Positions 56,223 through 64,000 of a stretch of 64,000 bases of DNA are shown here, piece after piece. Each line of letters begins with the position of its first letter. The first letter of the stretch is position 1. The stretch spans positions 248,001-312,000 of the forward strand of contig JAIUNJ010000004.1 in assembly GCA_020161855.1 (NCBI GenBank). The letters are read 5' to 3'. The stretch comes from Pseudomonadota bacterium. Lineage in GTDB: Bacteria > Pseudomonadota > Alphaproteobacteria > Rhizobiales > Aestuariivirgaceae. Below the pieces are notes generated by a model. That model was given only the letters and a program-made list of their open reading frames with translations. It had not been told where the DNA came from and ran no database searches. The translations under genes and the position numbers were made by a program.

Positions 56223-57352
56223 GAATCTGGGCCGCCGTGGTGACCCTGCCAGTCATCCAGCAGGAATTCGGCATTGACCGCTCCGGCGCTTCGTTGCCCT
56301 ACACGCTGACCATGATTGGCTTTGCCCTGGGCGGCGTGCTCGCCGGGCGCATGGCGGACCGCTTCGGCATCTGGGTGCCCTTGGTGCTTGGCACCGTGTT
56401 TCTCGGCTCCGGCTTCATTCTCAGTGGCTTTGCCACCGGCTACTGGATGTTCGTTGCGGCACAGACCGTGCTGGTCGGAATCCTCGGAATCGCAGTCACC
56501 TTCGGCCCGCTTATCGCGGATGTTTCGCTCTGGTTCCAGAAGCGGCGGGGCATTGCTGTGGCCGTTGTTGCTAGCGGCAACTATCTCGCCGGCACGATCT
56601 GGCCGCCCATCCTGACGGCAGCGATCGAGACCTGGGGTTGGCGCAATGCCTACATCGCAATCGGCATCATTGTGATCATACTGATGTTGCCGCTGGCGCT
56701 GCTGCTCAAGCCGCGCGCTTCGCTGGAGGAGCGGCCTTCGCCCACCTCGATGAACCGCGAGATCAACGGGACGCCGGTGCTGCAGGCGCTGATTGTTCTG
56801 GCGGGCCTCGCCTGTTGCGTCGCCATGTCAATGCCACAGGTTCACATCATCGCCTATTGTGTCGATCTCGGCTATGGCGTGGTGCGCGGCTCCGAGATGC
56901 TGTCCCTGATGCTTGGCTTCGGTGTCGCCAGCCGTCTCATATCGGGTTTCCTGGCCGACAGGATCGGCGGCGTGGGCACGCTCATCATCGGTTCCACGCT
57001 GCAATGCCTGGCATTGATCCTCTACATTCCCTTTGACGGGTTGATGCCGCTCTATGTGGTGTCATCGCTCTTCGGTCTGGCTCAGGGCGGCATCGTGCCG
57101 AGCTATGCCCTGATCATCCGCGACAACTTCCCGGCGCGCGAGGCAGGTTTCCGGATTTCGCTGGTATTGACGGCAACGGTGCTGGGCATGGCGCTGGGCG
57201 GCTGGCTCTCGGGCGAGATCTATGATGTCACCGGTTCCTATACCGGCGCGTTCATCCACGGCATTGCCTGGAACCTGCTCAACATGGCGATTGCCGCCTG
57301 GCTTATCTTCCGGGGCCGCAAGCCGGCGCGGGCACGCATGGCTGCGGCGTGA
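56144..57352 (+). CDS. MFS transporter, oxalate/formate antiporter-like
   Basis: 402 residues with twelve membrane segments. The GVLAGRMADRFGIWVPLVLG loop motif after TM2 and FLADRIGGVGTLIIG in the second half are typical MFS signatures; the overall pattern resembles monocarboxylate/oxalate-formate (OFA) transporters. The first 26 codons and leader have a diverged copy at 50995-51116. Located 79 bp before the PPDK-like gene; in this lineage the ancestral order was perhaps glyS, MFS, PPDK without the intervening accessory genes (inference). Substrate unknown. Confidence 0.83.
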   Translation: MQYAPDSSYSWFRMAISLALAMIGGIGIWAAVVTLPVIQQEFGIDRSGASLPYTLTMIGFALGGVLAGRMADRFGIWVPLVLGTVFLGSGFILSGFATGYWMFVAAQTVLVGILGIAVTFGPLIADVSLWFQKRRGIAVAVVASGNYLAGTIWPPILTAAIETWGWRNAYIAIGIIVIILMLPLALLLKPRASLEERPSPTSMNREINGTPVLQALIVLAGLACCVAMSMPQVHIIAYCVDLGYGVVRGSEMLSLMLGFGVASRLISGFLADRIGGVGTLIIGSTLQCLALILYIPFDGLMPLYVVSSLFGLAQGGIVPSYALIIRDNFPAREAGFRISLVLTATVLGMALGGWLSGEIYDVTGSYTGAFIHGIAWNLLNMAIAAWLIFRGRKPARARMAAA

Positions 57353-57431
57353 ACCGTTAACCTCTCAAGGCGCCAGTCATCTTGACCGGCGCGGCACAAA
57401 GGGCTTTGCTGCGGCGCAGCATTGCGAGACC

Positions 57432-60071
57432 ATGAAGGCCACCGCCGACCAGCCATTGACGCATGTGCTCGACCCGTCTCTGGCGGGCCGTGAGCTGGCC
57501 TTTGGCCAGAAGGCTGCACAGCTGGCCCAGCTCGCCGATCTTGCATTGCCAGTGCCCGATGGCTTCGCAATTTCGGCCGCCGCCCTGCGCAACATGACGG
57601 AGCAGATCGCCGAACCGCTGGTGCTGGCGATCTTTGGAGAGGTTGCCGCGCTCGCCGGCCGGCTGAAGCGCGGTTTCGGTGCGGCCGAGAATCCGCTCTT
57701 GCTGGCGATCCGCACCAGCGCTCCACCCGGCGTGCCCAATTCCATCGAGGCTGTGCTGAATGTCGGTCTCAATGATGCAACCGTTGAGGCACTTGCGGCA
57801 GAGACCGGTGATATCAACTTCGCCTATGAGAGCTACCGGCGCTTCATACAAAACTTCGCGCATGTGGTGCTCGGCGACGATCCTGCTGCCTTTGAAGACG
57901 TGCTGTCGCTCTACAAGGAAGAACGCGGCTACGTCTCGGAGAGTGAACTGCGTGGCTCCGATGCGAGGGAATTGGCCGGGCGCTTCAAGGCCCAGTTCGC
58001 CAGCAACAACGGCGAGGAATTTCCGCAGGACGTGAATACCCAGCTTGCTGCCTGCGTGCTGGCGTTGATGCGGGCCTGGAATGCGCCGCGGGCGCGGACG
58101 CAGCGCAAGCTGCAGGCCGCCCGCGAAGACGCAAGCCTTGCCATCATCGTGCAGGAGATGGTCTTCGGTAACCTCGGTGATGACAGCGGCGTGGGCCGCG
58201 CCTTCTCGCGCAATAGCCAGACCGGCATCGCACGTCTCTCCGGCGAATATTTGCCTCGGGCCCAGGGGCCCGATCTCGTGAACCGGCTGCGGCAGGTGCT
58301 GCCGTTGCAGAACGGTGACGGCACTTCCCTGGCGCAGGAGGCGCCCGCTGTTTTCTCCCTGCTCCAGAATGGCATCGGCTGCATCGAGGCGCAGCTTCGC
58401 GATGCGATCGAGGCTGAATTCGTCATCCAGCAGGGCAAGCTCAGTTTTCTTTCCGCAAAGCCGTCGAAGAGATCCACGGCGGCCTCGCTGCAGATCGTCA
58501 TTGATTTCGTCAATGCCGGATTGTTGACGCGCGAGGAAGCGCTGCTCCGCATTGACCCGCTCTCGCTTGATCAGCTCCTGCACTCTACCATCGATCCGGA
58601 CGTGAAGCGCACCGTCATTGCCTCTGGCCTGCCGGCCTCTCCCGGAGCCGTGTCCGGCGCCATTATCTTTGACGCCGAGGAGGCGCGCCGCCTTGCCGCC
58701 GATGAACAATCGGTGATCCTTGTGCGCCCCGAAACGCTGCCGGAGGATGTCCGTGGTCTTCATGCCGCGGCAGGCGTGCTGACCACCCGTGGCGGCATGA
58801 CTTCGCATGCGGCGGTGATCGCGCGCGGCATGGGCAAGCCGTGCGTCTCGGGTGCCTCATCGCTGCGCATCGACGCTGCCGCCGGCACCCTGACAGCGCC
58901 GGGCATGACATTGAAGAAGGGCGATATCATCACGCTTGATGGCGGCACCGGGCAGGTGCTGAAGGGCGAGGTGGAAACGCGCAAGCCCGAGCTTTCCGGC
59001 AATTTCGCAACACTTCTGGCCTGGGCTGACGAGTACCGCCGCATGACCGTGCGCGCCAATGCGGAGACCGTGCAGGACGCGCGCATGGCCCGCGATCTTG
59101 GCGCGGAGGGCATCGGCCTTTGCCGCACCGAGCATATGTTTTTCGAGGGCGACCGCATTGTTGCCATCCGCGAGATGATCCTCGCCGACCGCGAGCGCGA
59201 CCGCCGCGCAGCTCTCGCCAAGACCCTGCCGATGCTGCGGGCGGATTTCGTGGAGCTGTTCGAAATCATGGCGGGGCTACCTGTCACGCTGCGCCTGCTT
59301 GATCCGCCGCTGCATGAGTTCCTGCCGGAGGGCAAGGTGGAGATCGAGGCCCTGGCCCGGGCGCTGGGCGCTGATCTTGCCGCCCTGAACCGCCGCATCC
59401 AGGATTTGCGTGAACAAAACCCGATGCTGGGTCATCGCGGTGTGCGCCTGCTGTTGAGCTATCCCGAGATCGTCGACATGCAGGCCCGTGCTGTCTTTGA
59501 AGCGGTTGTCGAAGCTGCACGTTCCACCGGCAGGCCGCCGATCCCCGAGATCATGGTGCCGCTGGTGGCTTCGCGCGCCGAACTGGACCTTGTGCGCAAG
59601 CGCATCGATGCCGTAGCCGAGGAAGTCCAGAAAGAGTCAGGCCTCAACTTCACCTATCGCGTGGGCACCATGATCGAGCTGCCGCGCGCCGCACTCAGGG
59701 CGGGCGACATCGCCCAATCTGCCGAGTTCTTCTCTTTCGGGACCAACGACCTGACCCAGACGACTTTCGGCATCAGCCGCGACGACAGCGCCCGCTTCAT
59801 CGGTGAATATACCTCCAAGGGCATCTTCCAGCAGGATCCCTTTGTCACGCTCGACGTGGAAGGGGTGGGTGAGCTGGTGCATTTCGCCGCCGAACGGGGC
59901 AGGGCGGCGCGGCCGGGCCTGCACCTGGGCATCTGTGGCGAGCACGGCGGTGATCCCGCCTCCATTAACTTCTGTGAGTCTTTGGGGCTGGACTATGTCT
60001 CATGTTCGCCTTACCGCGTCCCCATTGCGCGTTTGGCCGCAGCCCAGGCGCGCCTCCGGAATTTGAGATAA
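57432..60071 (+). CDS. pyruvate, phosphate dikinase paralogue with degenerate ATP-grasp domain
   Basis: 879 residues from MKATADQPLTHVL; the frame is open further upstream only as a shadow of the MFS gene. The central phosphohistidine domain (TRGGMTSHAAVIARGMGKPC, His459) and C-terminal PEP/pyruvate barrel (EGIGLCRTEHMFF, NPMLGHRGVRL, FSFGTNDLTQTTFGISRDD, LGICGEHGGDP with Cys) are intact. The N-terminal ATP-grasp half is eroded: the usual SGARxSMPGMMDT loop reads TSAPPGVPNSIEA, and Gln335 and Arg337 of the Clostridium symbiosum enzyme align with Ser341 and Lys343. ATP use is doubtful; PEP-pyruvate phosphotransfer through His459 remains possible. Confidence 0.85.
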   Translation: MKATADQPLTHVLDPSLAGRELAFGQKAAQLAQLADLALPVPDGFAISAAALRNMTEQIAEPLVLAIFGEVAALAGRLKRGFGAAENPLLLAIRTSAPPGVPNSIEAVLNVGLNDATVEALAAETGDINFAYESYRRFIQNFAHVVLGDDPAAFEDVLSLYKEERGYVSESELRGSDARELAGRFKAQFASNNGEEFPQDVNTQLAACVLALMRAWNAPRARTQRKLQAAREDASLAIIVQEMVFGNLGDDSGVGRAFSRNSQTGIARLSGEYLPRAQGPDLVNRLRQVLPLQNGDGTSLAQEAPAVFSLLQNGIGCIEAQLRDAIEAEFVIQQGKLSFLSAKPSKRSTAASLQIVIDFVNAGLLTREEALLRIDPLSLDQLLHSTIDPDVKRTVIASGLPASPGAVSGAIIFDAEEARRLAADEQSVILVRPETLPEDVRGLHAAAGVLTTRGGMTSHAAVIARGMGKPCVSGASSLRIDAAAGTLTAPGMTLKKGDIITLDGGTGQVLKGEVETRKPELSGNFATLLAWADEYRRMTVRANAETVQDARMARDLGAEGIGLCRTEHMFFEGDRIVAIREMILADRERDRRAALAKTLPMLRADFVELFEIMAGLPVTLRLLDPPLHEFLPEGKVEIEALARALGADLAALNRRIQDLREQNPMLGHRGVRLLLSYPEIVDMQARAVFEAVVEAARSTGRPPIPEIMVPLVASRAELDLVRKRIDAVAEEVQKESGLNFTYRVGTMIELPRAALRAGDIAQSAEFFSFGTNDLTQTTFGISRDDSARFIGEYTSKGIFQQDPFVTLDVEGVGELVHFAAERGRAARPGLHLGICGEHGGDPASINFCESLGLDYVSCSPYRVPIARLAAAQARLRNLR

Positions 60072-60091
60072 ATTTGAGCAAATTCATGCTG

Positions 60092-60169
60092 TTAACCATT
60101 GTGGCAAAGAGGCAGGAAAACGGCGCAAAAGTGGTCATTTCGGGTTGCCGGTCATGGTTAACCTATGAT
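60092..60169 (+). promoter_or_regulatory. two CtrA-like half-sites in opposite orientation and a TATGAT box
   Basis: TTAACCAT (60092-60099) and its reverse complement ATGGTTAA (60154-60161), followed by TATGAT (60164-60169), lie in the 185 bp before the SleB gene. TTAACCAT is the half-site form reported for the alphaproteobacterial cell-cycle regulator CtrA. Confidence 0.45.
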
Positions 60170-60256
60170 AAACAGCATGTGAGCTATGTAACGAGATCGC
60201 GGGTTCAGGGCCGGTCCAATCGGTGTCTGGGGTTCGCATAGTGAGGAAACGGGTCA

Positions 60257-61279
60257 TTGGACGCACCACGTTATCGCAATAGTCGCCAGCGCTTCGCATC
60301 CGACGAAGACGACTATCTCGCGCCGCTTGAACCGCCGCGCAGCGCTTTCCGTGAATATGCACCGGTCGTTTTTGGCGGCATCATGCTCGTCGTGGCTTTT
60401 GCTTTTGCAGGCCACCAGATCGGCCGCAACGCCTCCGCCCACACATCCGCAAGCCTCGCGGCTTCTTCCTTCCAGCTTCCTGAACTGCCGCAGACCTCTT
60501 CTCTGACCAGCAAGGGATCGCTCCTGCCTGATGGCGAGTCCATGGCCGCCGTCAACAGCAACACCAACCTGCGCCGAATGACCGTTTTGTCGGACGGCAA
60601 GGGTGACCTGCTGATCTATGATCCCGGTGTGAGCCAGCAGCTTTTCGCCGGCACGGTGATTGGCAAGAGCAAGGGCTCGTCCTTCGCCAAGACCACGAGC
60701 GAGAAGGATACCCGCATCAAGATTCAGCCGGCCTCCTTCAGCGCCGATGACCAGAAGCTGGAAGACGCTGCCAAGATCGCCAAGAAGCTGGCGCTGGCGC
60801 CCAAGCCCGCAAATATCGACAAGTCCCTCAAGCTCGACAAGCAGCAGAAGCAGGCCGCGCTGAAGCAGCGCCGCTTCCTCGCCGCTGAAGAAAACTGCCT
60901 CGCCCGTGCGGTTTACTTCGAGGCACGTTCGGAAACCGAAATGGGTCAGATCGCGGTGGCCAAGGTCATCATGAACCGTGTCAAGGACCCGAACTATCCA
61001 AAGACGGTCTGCGGCGTGGTTTATCAGGGTTCGCAGCGCCGCAACTCCTGCCAGTTCTCCTTCGCCTGCGATGGCCTGCCGGACGACGTGAAGAACCCGG
61101 CTGCCTGGTCGCGCTCCAAGAAGATCGCCCAGAAGGTCATGAGCGGCGACTACAAGATGGTCGACGCCATGAGCAAGGCGACCAACTATCATGCCGACTA
61201 TGTGAAGCCCCGCTGGGCCCGCAGCATGAAGAAGATCGTGAAGATCGGTACCCACATTTTCTACGACGAGAACGGTTAA
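60257..61279 (+). CDS. SleB-type cell wall hydrolase, membrane-anchored
   Basis: 340 residues from TTG (GAGGAA nine bases upstream; no ATG fits). A cytoplasmic N-terminus, one membrane helix (VVFGGIMLVVAFAFAGHQIG, about residues 37-56), a long low-complexity periplasmic linker, then the SleB hydrolase domain (about 212-340): EENCLARAVYFEARSETEMG with the catalytic Glu, AKVIMNRVKDPNYPKTVCGV, SCQFSFACDG and THIFYDENG. It should cleave peptidoglycan in the periplasm. Closed by a strong terminator; CtrA-like sites upstream suggest cell-cycle control. Confidence 0.87.
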   Translation: MDAPRYRNSRQRFASDEDDYLAPLEPPRSAFREYAPVVFGGIMLVVAFAFAGHQIGRNASAHTSASLAASSFQLPELPQTSSLTSKGSLLPDGESMAAVNSNTNLRRMTVLSDGKGDLLIYDPGVSQQLFAGTVIGKSKGSSFAKTTSEKDTRIKIQPASFSADDQKLEDAAKIAKKLALAPKPANIDKSLKLDKQQKQAALKQRRFLAAEENCLARAVYFEARSETEMGQIAVAKVIMNRVKDPNYPKTVCGVVYQGSQRRNSCQFSFACDGLPDDVKNPAAWSRSKKIAQKVMSGDYKMVDAMSKATNYHADYVKPRWARSMKKIVKIGTHIFYDENG

Positions 61280-61300
61280 GCGGGGAGCGCAGTGACGCGG

Positions 61301-61338
61301 GAAAGGGGCATCCGGAAGGGTGCCCCTTTCGCTTTTAT
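61301..61338 (+). terminator. Rho-independent terminator after the SleB gene
   Basis: GAAAGGGGCA (61301-61310), 10-base loop, TGCCCCTTTC (61321-61330), then GCTTTTAT. A perfect 10-bp stem that touches the end of the convergent phosphatase gene. Confidence 0.85.
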
Positions 61339-61841
61339 CGGACGGACAACGTGAAAGGTCTTCCCTCAAATGCATCTGAACCGCGCCCGATGCGTTCGAC
61401 GGCGCGGAGCATCCGACCCTTGCGGCCCAGCAGGGCATCAGCCTGCGAGACGATCAGGCGATTGGGCGTTGCCGAGGGCGAAGCATCGCGCAGTTCCAGC
61501 GCGAGAGCGTTCTCATCCTCGCGCGGCCTGTTCATGCAGAGCGTCACAAAGGCCGCTGCTGTCGAGCGGCTGATACCGGCCCAGCAGTGAATGAGCATCG
61601 GCGATTGCTTCTGCCAGCCATCAATGAAGGCAACGAGCCGCTCCGCATCCCGCGCGCTGGGCGCAAAAAGCCCGGCATCAGTGGTGATCACATCATGGAA
61701 GGTGAGGCGGAGGTGATCTTCCGGCTGCAGCGCCGTGAATACCGGATGCGGCGTTTCCGGCGACAGGATACTGATCGCCCGGCGCGCGCCATGGGCTTCG
61801 AGCTGGTTGTGGGCCTCGCGCAGCGAGGTGACGATGATCAT
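61335..61841 (-). CDS. protein-tyrosine-phosphatase-like protein
   Basis: 168 residues. The CX5R active site is present as IHCWAGISRSTAAA (Cys near residue 85) and an upstream Asp in FHDVITTDAG may be the general acid. It belongs to the rhizobial dual-specificity-like PTP group. Its start overlaps the HD-hydrolase stop by 4 bp; it is the last gene of the ygfZ-tag-HD-PTP operon. Physiological substrate unknown. Confidence 0.82.
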   Translation of the reverse strand: MIIVTSLREAHNQLEAHGARRAISILSPETPHPVFTALQPEDHLRLTFHDVITTDAGLFAPSARDAERLVAFIDGWQKQSPMLIHCWAGISRSTAAAFVTLCMNRPREDENALALELRDASPSATPNRLIVSQADALLGRKGRMLRAVERIGRGSDAFEGRPFTLSVR

Positions 61842-62449
61842 GTCTCTGCCAGTTGGTTGAACATCGCAAGATATTGCGCCGTTGCCGCCTTCGCGGACAG
61901 GGCTTCGATCGCATGGCTGAATTCCGGCGAAAGCCCGGTCAATCCCTTCGGCGCACCGAAGAACTTGCGGGCCTCCTCAACGCGGAAACCGGCAAGCTGC
62001 GTCGCCTCGAGATAGGCGGCAATGCGATCCGCTGCCTTGATGTCCTCAATGACACGTGGAACTGCAGCCGCAGGCAGCCCGAAACGCAGATGGATGGCGG
62101 CCAGCAGGCGCAGTTCAAAGGCCTTGTAGTCCATGCCGATTGCCGCCTTGAAAGGCGAGATCATGTCGCCGATCACATATTCCGGCGCATCGTGCAGCAG
62201 CGCATGAAGGCGCTCGGCCCGAGTTGCCGCTGGGTTGACATGCGCAAAAACCGCTTCGACCAGAACGCAGTGCTGCGCCACGGAGAAGGCGTGGTCACCC
62301 TTGGTCTGGCCATTCCAGCGCGCCACACGCGCCAGACCATGGGCGATGTCCTCGATCTCGATGTCGAGCGGCGATGGGTCGAGCAGGTCGAGCCTGCGGC
62401 CTGAGAGCATGCGCTGCCAGGCGCGCGGTGTCGGCTCCTGCGTGGCCAT
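61838..62449 (-). CDS. HD-domain phosphohydrolase (YfbR-like)
   Basis: 203 residues from MATQEPTPRAWQRM, at a one-base overlap with the tag stop. HD metal-binding residues are seen in HAFSVAQHCVLVEA, LHALLHDAPEYVIGDM (HD pair) and ADRIAAYLEA. Relatives include the 5'-deoxynucleotidase YfbR. Dephosphorylation of nucleotides fits a neighbour that removes alkylated bases, but the pairing may be chance. Confidence 0.82.
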   Translation of the reverse strand: MATQEPTPRAWQRMLSGRRLDLLDPSPLDIEIEDIAHGLARVARWNGQTKGDHAFSVAQHCVLVEAVFAHVNPAATRAERLHALLHDAPEYVIGDMISPFKAAIGMDYKAFELRLLAAIHLRFGLPAAAVPRVIEDIKAADRIAAYLEATQLAGFRVEEARKFFGAPKGLTGLSPEFSHAIEALSAKAATAQYLAMFNQLAET

Positions 62450-63036
62450 CACCGGGCGAGCTTCTTCACCGCCTTGTAGCGATGGCAATCGACCATGTGA
62501 TCGTTGACGAGCCCGCAGGCCTGCATGAAGGCATAGACGATGGTGGGGCCGACAAAGGTGAACCCGCGCTTCTTGAGATCCTTGGAGATGGCTTCGGCAA
62601 CGGCTGTCTTGGCAGGCACGTCGTGGCCGCTGGCGAATTTGTTCTGCACCGGCTTGCCGTCGATGAACCCCCAGAGATGGGAGGAGAAATCAGCAATCTC
62701 GAGATAGGCGCGGGCGCTGTTGACCGAACCTTCGATCTTTGCGCGGTTCCGCACGATGCCCGCATCCTGCATCAGGGCTTCAATCTTGCGGTGATCGTAA
62801 CGCGCCATGACCTCCGGCTTGAAACCGTCGAATGCCTTGCGGAAATTTTCGCGCTTGCGGAGGATGGTGATCCACGAGAGGCCAGCCTGGAAGCCATCGA
62901 GAATGAGCTTCTCGAACAAGGCGCGGGAATCATATTCGGGCACGCCCCAATCTGTGTCGTGATAATGCACATAGAGCGGATCGGTGCCGCACCAGCCACA
63001 GCGGCAGATGCCATCTTCGTGCTTCACTGCGCTCAT
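62449..63036 (-). CDS. tag: DNA-3-methyladenine glycosylase I
   Basis: 195 residues. RCGWCGTDPLYVHYHDTDWGVP at the N-terminus (zinc Cys and His), LILDGFQAGLSWITILRKRE, FDGFKPEVMARYD and the C-terminal HMVDCHRY with the second zinc His and Cys identify Tag, which excises 3-methyladenine from DNA. Length normal. It overlaps ygfZ by 4 bp upstream and the HD gene by one base downstream. Confidence 0.95.
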   Translation of the reverse strand: MSAVKHEDGICRCGWCGTDPLYVHYHDTDWGVPEYDSRALFEKLILDGFQAGLSWITILRKRENFRKAFDGFKPEVMARYDHRKIEALMQDAGIVRNRAKIEGSVNSARAYLEIADFSSHLWGFIDGKPVQNKFASGHDVPAKTAVAEAISKDLKKRGFTFVGPTIVYAFMQACGLVNDHMVDCHRYKAVKKLAR

Positions 63037-63863
63037 GCCGCCACCTCCGGAATGCTGACATCAATCTTCATCCAGCCGGGTTTATGCACGTGAATGCTGA
63101 CATCTGCTGACAGCAGTGGCGCCTTGACCTCCGCCAGCCGGTCGAGGCGGATCACCGCCATGGCGCGATGGTCCTGCGACGACAGGAGTGTACCGACGAG
63201 CGTTTCGCCTGATGTGATGGCCGTACCCTTTGGTGGTGCTGGACCGCCGCAGGAAACTGGCAACAGGCGCGAACGCGCCGTGCCGCGGTGCTGCATGCGC
63301 GACACCACTTCCTGGCCGACATAACAGCCCTTGCGGAAGTTGACGCCGTTCAGCAGGTCCAGATTGGCCTCGTGCGGAAAGAACTCGTTCTGGCCGATAT
63401 CAAGCGCCCCGTCGCCAATGCCGAGCGCGAGGCCGAAGGCGCGATAGCTGCCATCATCCGGTTCCCCGGCATGTGCTGTGAGAAGGCGCGCACCGAGGCC
63501 GTCATGGCGTGGATCAGCGGCGATGCCGTCCACCGGTCTTTCCGGGTCTGCAACAACCGATAGCCCCTCTGCGGGCTCGATACTGATCTTTGCACGCAGG
63601 CGATACATCATGAGCTTGCGCAGCAACTCGTCGCGCTGCCCTGCCACACAATCGATGAAAACCGCATCGCCCTGATTGTGGACAAAGAGCTCATGCTGGA
63701 TCTTGCCCTGCGGCGAGAGCAGGGCGCCATAGGCGAGGTGGCCGGGCGCCAGATGGTCCACATCCATGGTCAGCAGATTGTGCAGGAAATGCAGTACATT
63801 TTCGCCCGCAAGCCTGATCACGGCCCGGGAGCGGAGAGGCTGGCGTCGGAAAGGCGGTGTCAT
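63033..63863 (-). CDS. ygfZ: folate-binding YgfZ family protein
   Basis: 276 residues from MTPPFRRQPLRSR (a start nine codons upstream is possible). The GcvT-like fold is marked by GENVLHFLHNLLTMDVD and the YgfZ signature KGCYVGQEVVSRMQHRG (about residue 185). The family uses tetrahydrofolate to help assemble or repair certain iron-sulfur enzymes. First gene of the tag-HD-phosphatase operon and divergent from the dihydroorotase-like gene 42 bp away. Confidence 0.92.
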   Translation of the reverse strand: MTPPFRRQPLRSRAVIRLAGENVLHFLHNLLTMDVDHLAPGHLAYGALLSPQGKIQHELFVHNQGDAVFIDCVAGQRDELLRKLMMYRLRAKISIEPAEGLSVVADPERPVDGIAADPRHDGLGARLLTAHAGEPDDGSYRAFGLALGIGDGALDIGQNEFFPHEANLDLLNGVNFRKGCYVGQEVVSRMQHRGTARSRLLPVSCGGPAPPKGTAITSGETLVGTLLSSQDHRAMAVIRLDRLAEVKAPLLSADVSIHVHKPGWMKIDVSIPEVAA

Positions 63864-63905
63864 GGTGCTTGCTTCGCTTCTGCCTCCCATTTACGAAGCA
63901 CGGCC

Positions 63906-64000
63906 ATGACATTCAAGGTTGGCCAGCAGGCATCCCGGCAAGTTGATCTCATCCTCAGGGGCGGCATTGTTGCGCTGCCTGACGGCATCGCTGCCAGGGA
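63906..64000 (+). CDS. dihydroorotase/amidohydrolase-like protein, N-terminal fragment (runs off window)
   Basis: Only 31 codons are visible from the ATG. VDLILRGGIVALPDGIAAR is the N-terminal beta-strand pattern of dihydroorotase and related cyclic amidohydrolases, and such a gene is often divergent from ygfZ in Hyphomicrobiales. The catalytic parts lie outside the window, so this is a tentative call. Confidence 0.5.
   Translation, partial: MTFKVGQQASRQVDLILRGGIVALPDGIAAR

Noticed and set aside
57222-57431. Long N-terminal extension of the PPDK-like protein
   Set aside because: It lies inside the end of the MFS gene in another frame; the ATG at 57432 begins family-like sequence.

Overview
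The window is chromosomal DNA of a high-GC alphaproteobacterium, most likely of the order Hyphomicrobiales (Rhizobiales). The grounds are the gene content: a rhizobial-type asparaginase, a glyQ-glyS-PPDK neighbourhood, a SleB-type hydrolase with CtrA-like half-sites upstream, and an N-methylproline-demethylase-like flavoenzyme. I cannot name a genus. I see no rRNA, tRNA, CRISPR, insertion sequence or prophage. Coding density is high, and many operons are joined by 1-4 bp overlaps (TGATG or ATGA).

Layout. 1-5.5 kb: the end of a TMADH-like flavoprotein, an RbsD/FucU mutarotase and ribokinase, then a convergent MFS-asparaginase pair and a glutamine amidotransferase. 5.8-10.6 kb (minus): a glycerol-3-phosphate operon, glpR-glpD-glpK, ending in a class II aldolase. 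10.8-14.1 kb: a three-gene 2-oxoacid (pyruvate or acetoin) dehydrogenase operon without E3. 14.1-17.6 kb (minus): a DMT exporter, a RES-Xre toxin-antitoxin pair with a clear promoter/operator, and a HerA/YjgR ATPase. 17.6-23.6 kb: methylmalonyl-CoA mutase (mutA-mutB), TerC and conserved unknowns. 23.8-28.5 kb: a TRAP transporter and a convergent MttB-type methyltransferase. 28.7-37.7 kb: two RTX exoproteins (a serralysin-like protease and a 1468-residue acidic calcium-repeat protein) flanking a polyprenyl synthase and a TrmN6-like methyltransferase. 37.8-43.5 kb: a secreted SUMF1-like protein, an S49 peptidase, a methyltransferase, a GFA enzyme with a histone-like tail, an epimerase and a bestrophin. 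43.6-46.7 kb (minus): an aldehyde dehydrogenase with DUF779 and an AcoR-like regulator lacking the AAA+ domain. 47-60 kb: glyQ-glyS, a cobalamin riboswitch with a solitary cbiM, a recombination scar, orphan TadE/TadG-like genes, an IclR regulator, a secreted cysteine-repeat protein, an MFS transporter and a degenerate PPDK paralogue. 60.2-64 kb: a SleB hydrolase, a tight minus-strand operon (ygfZ-tag-HD hydrolase-tyrosine phosphatase), and the start of a dihydroorotase-like gene.

The most unusual item is at 51038-51265. This 75-codon in-frame chimera has a start region and first 26 codons homologous to the MFS gene 5.1 kb downstream, and its remaining codons are a near-perfect copy of the glyS 3' end 1.35 kb upstream. 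They meet at a shared CATCG. This is the novel joint expected from a tandem duplication or a recombination between glyS and the MFS gene. It sits in the one part of the window where accessory genes (cbiM, orphan tad genes, a secreted unknown) lie between glyS and the PPDK gene. Other points of interest: a PPDK that keeps its phosphohistidine and PEP domains but has lost ATP-site residues; a solitary B12-riboswitch cbiM; a toxin-antitoxin promoter lying inside a 16-bp-arm palindrome; a methylmalonyl-CoA mutase small subunit reduced to its barrel half; and a GAF-Fis regulator with a candidate TGTCTCA-N4-TGAGACA operator.
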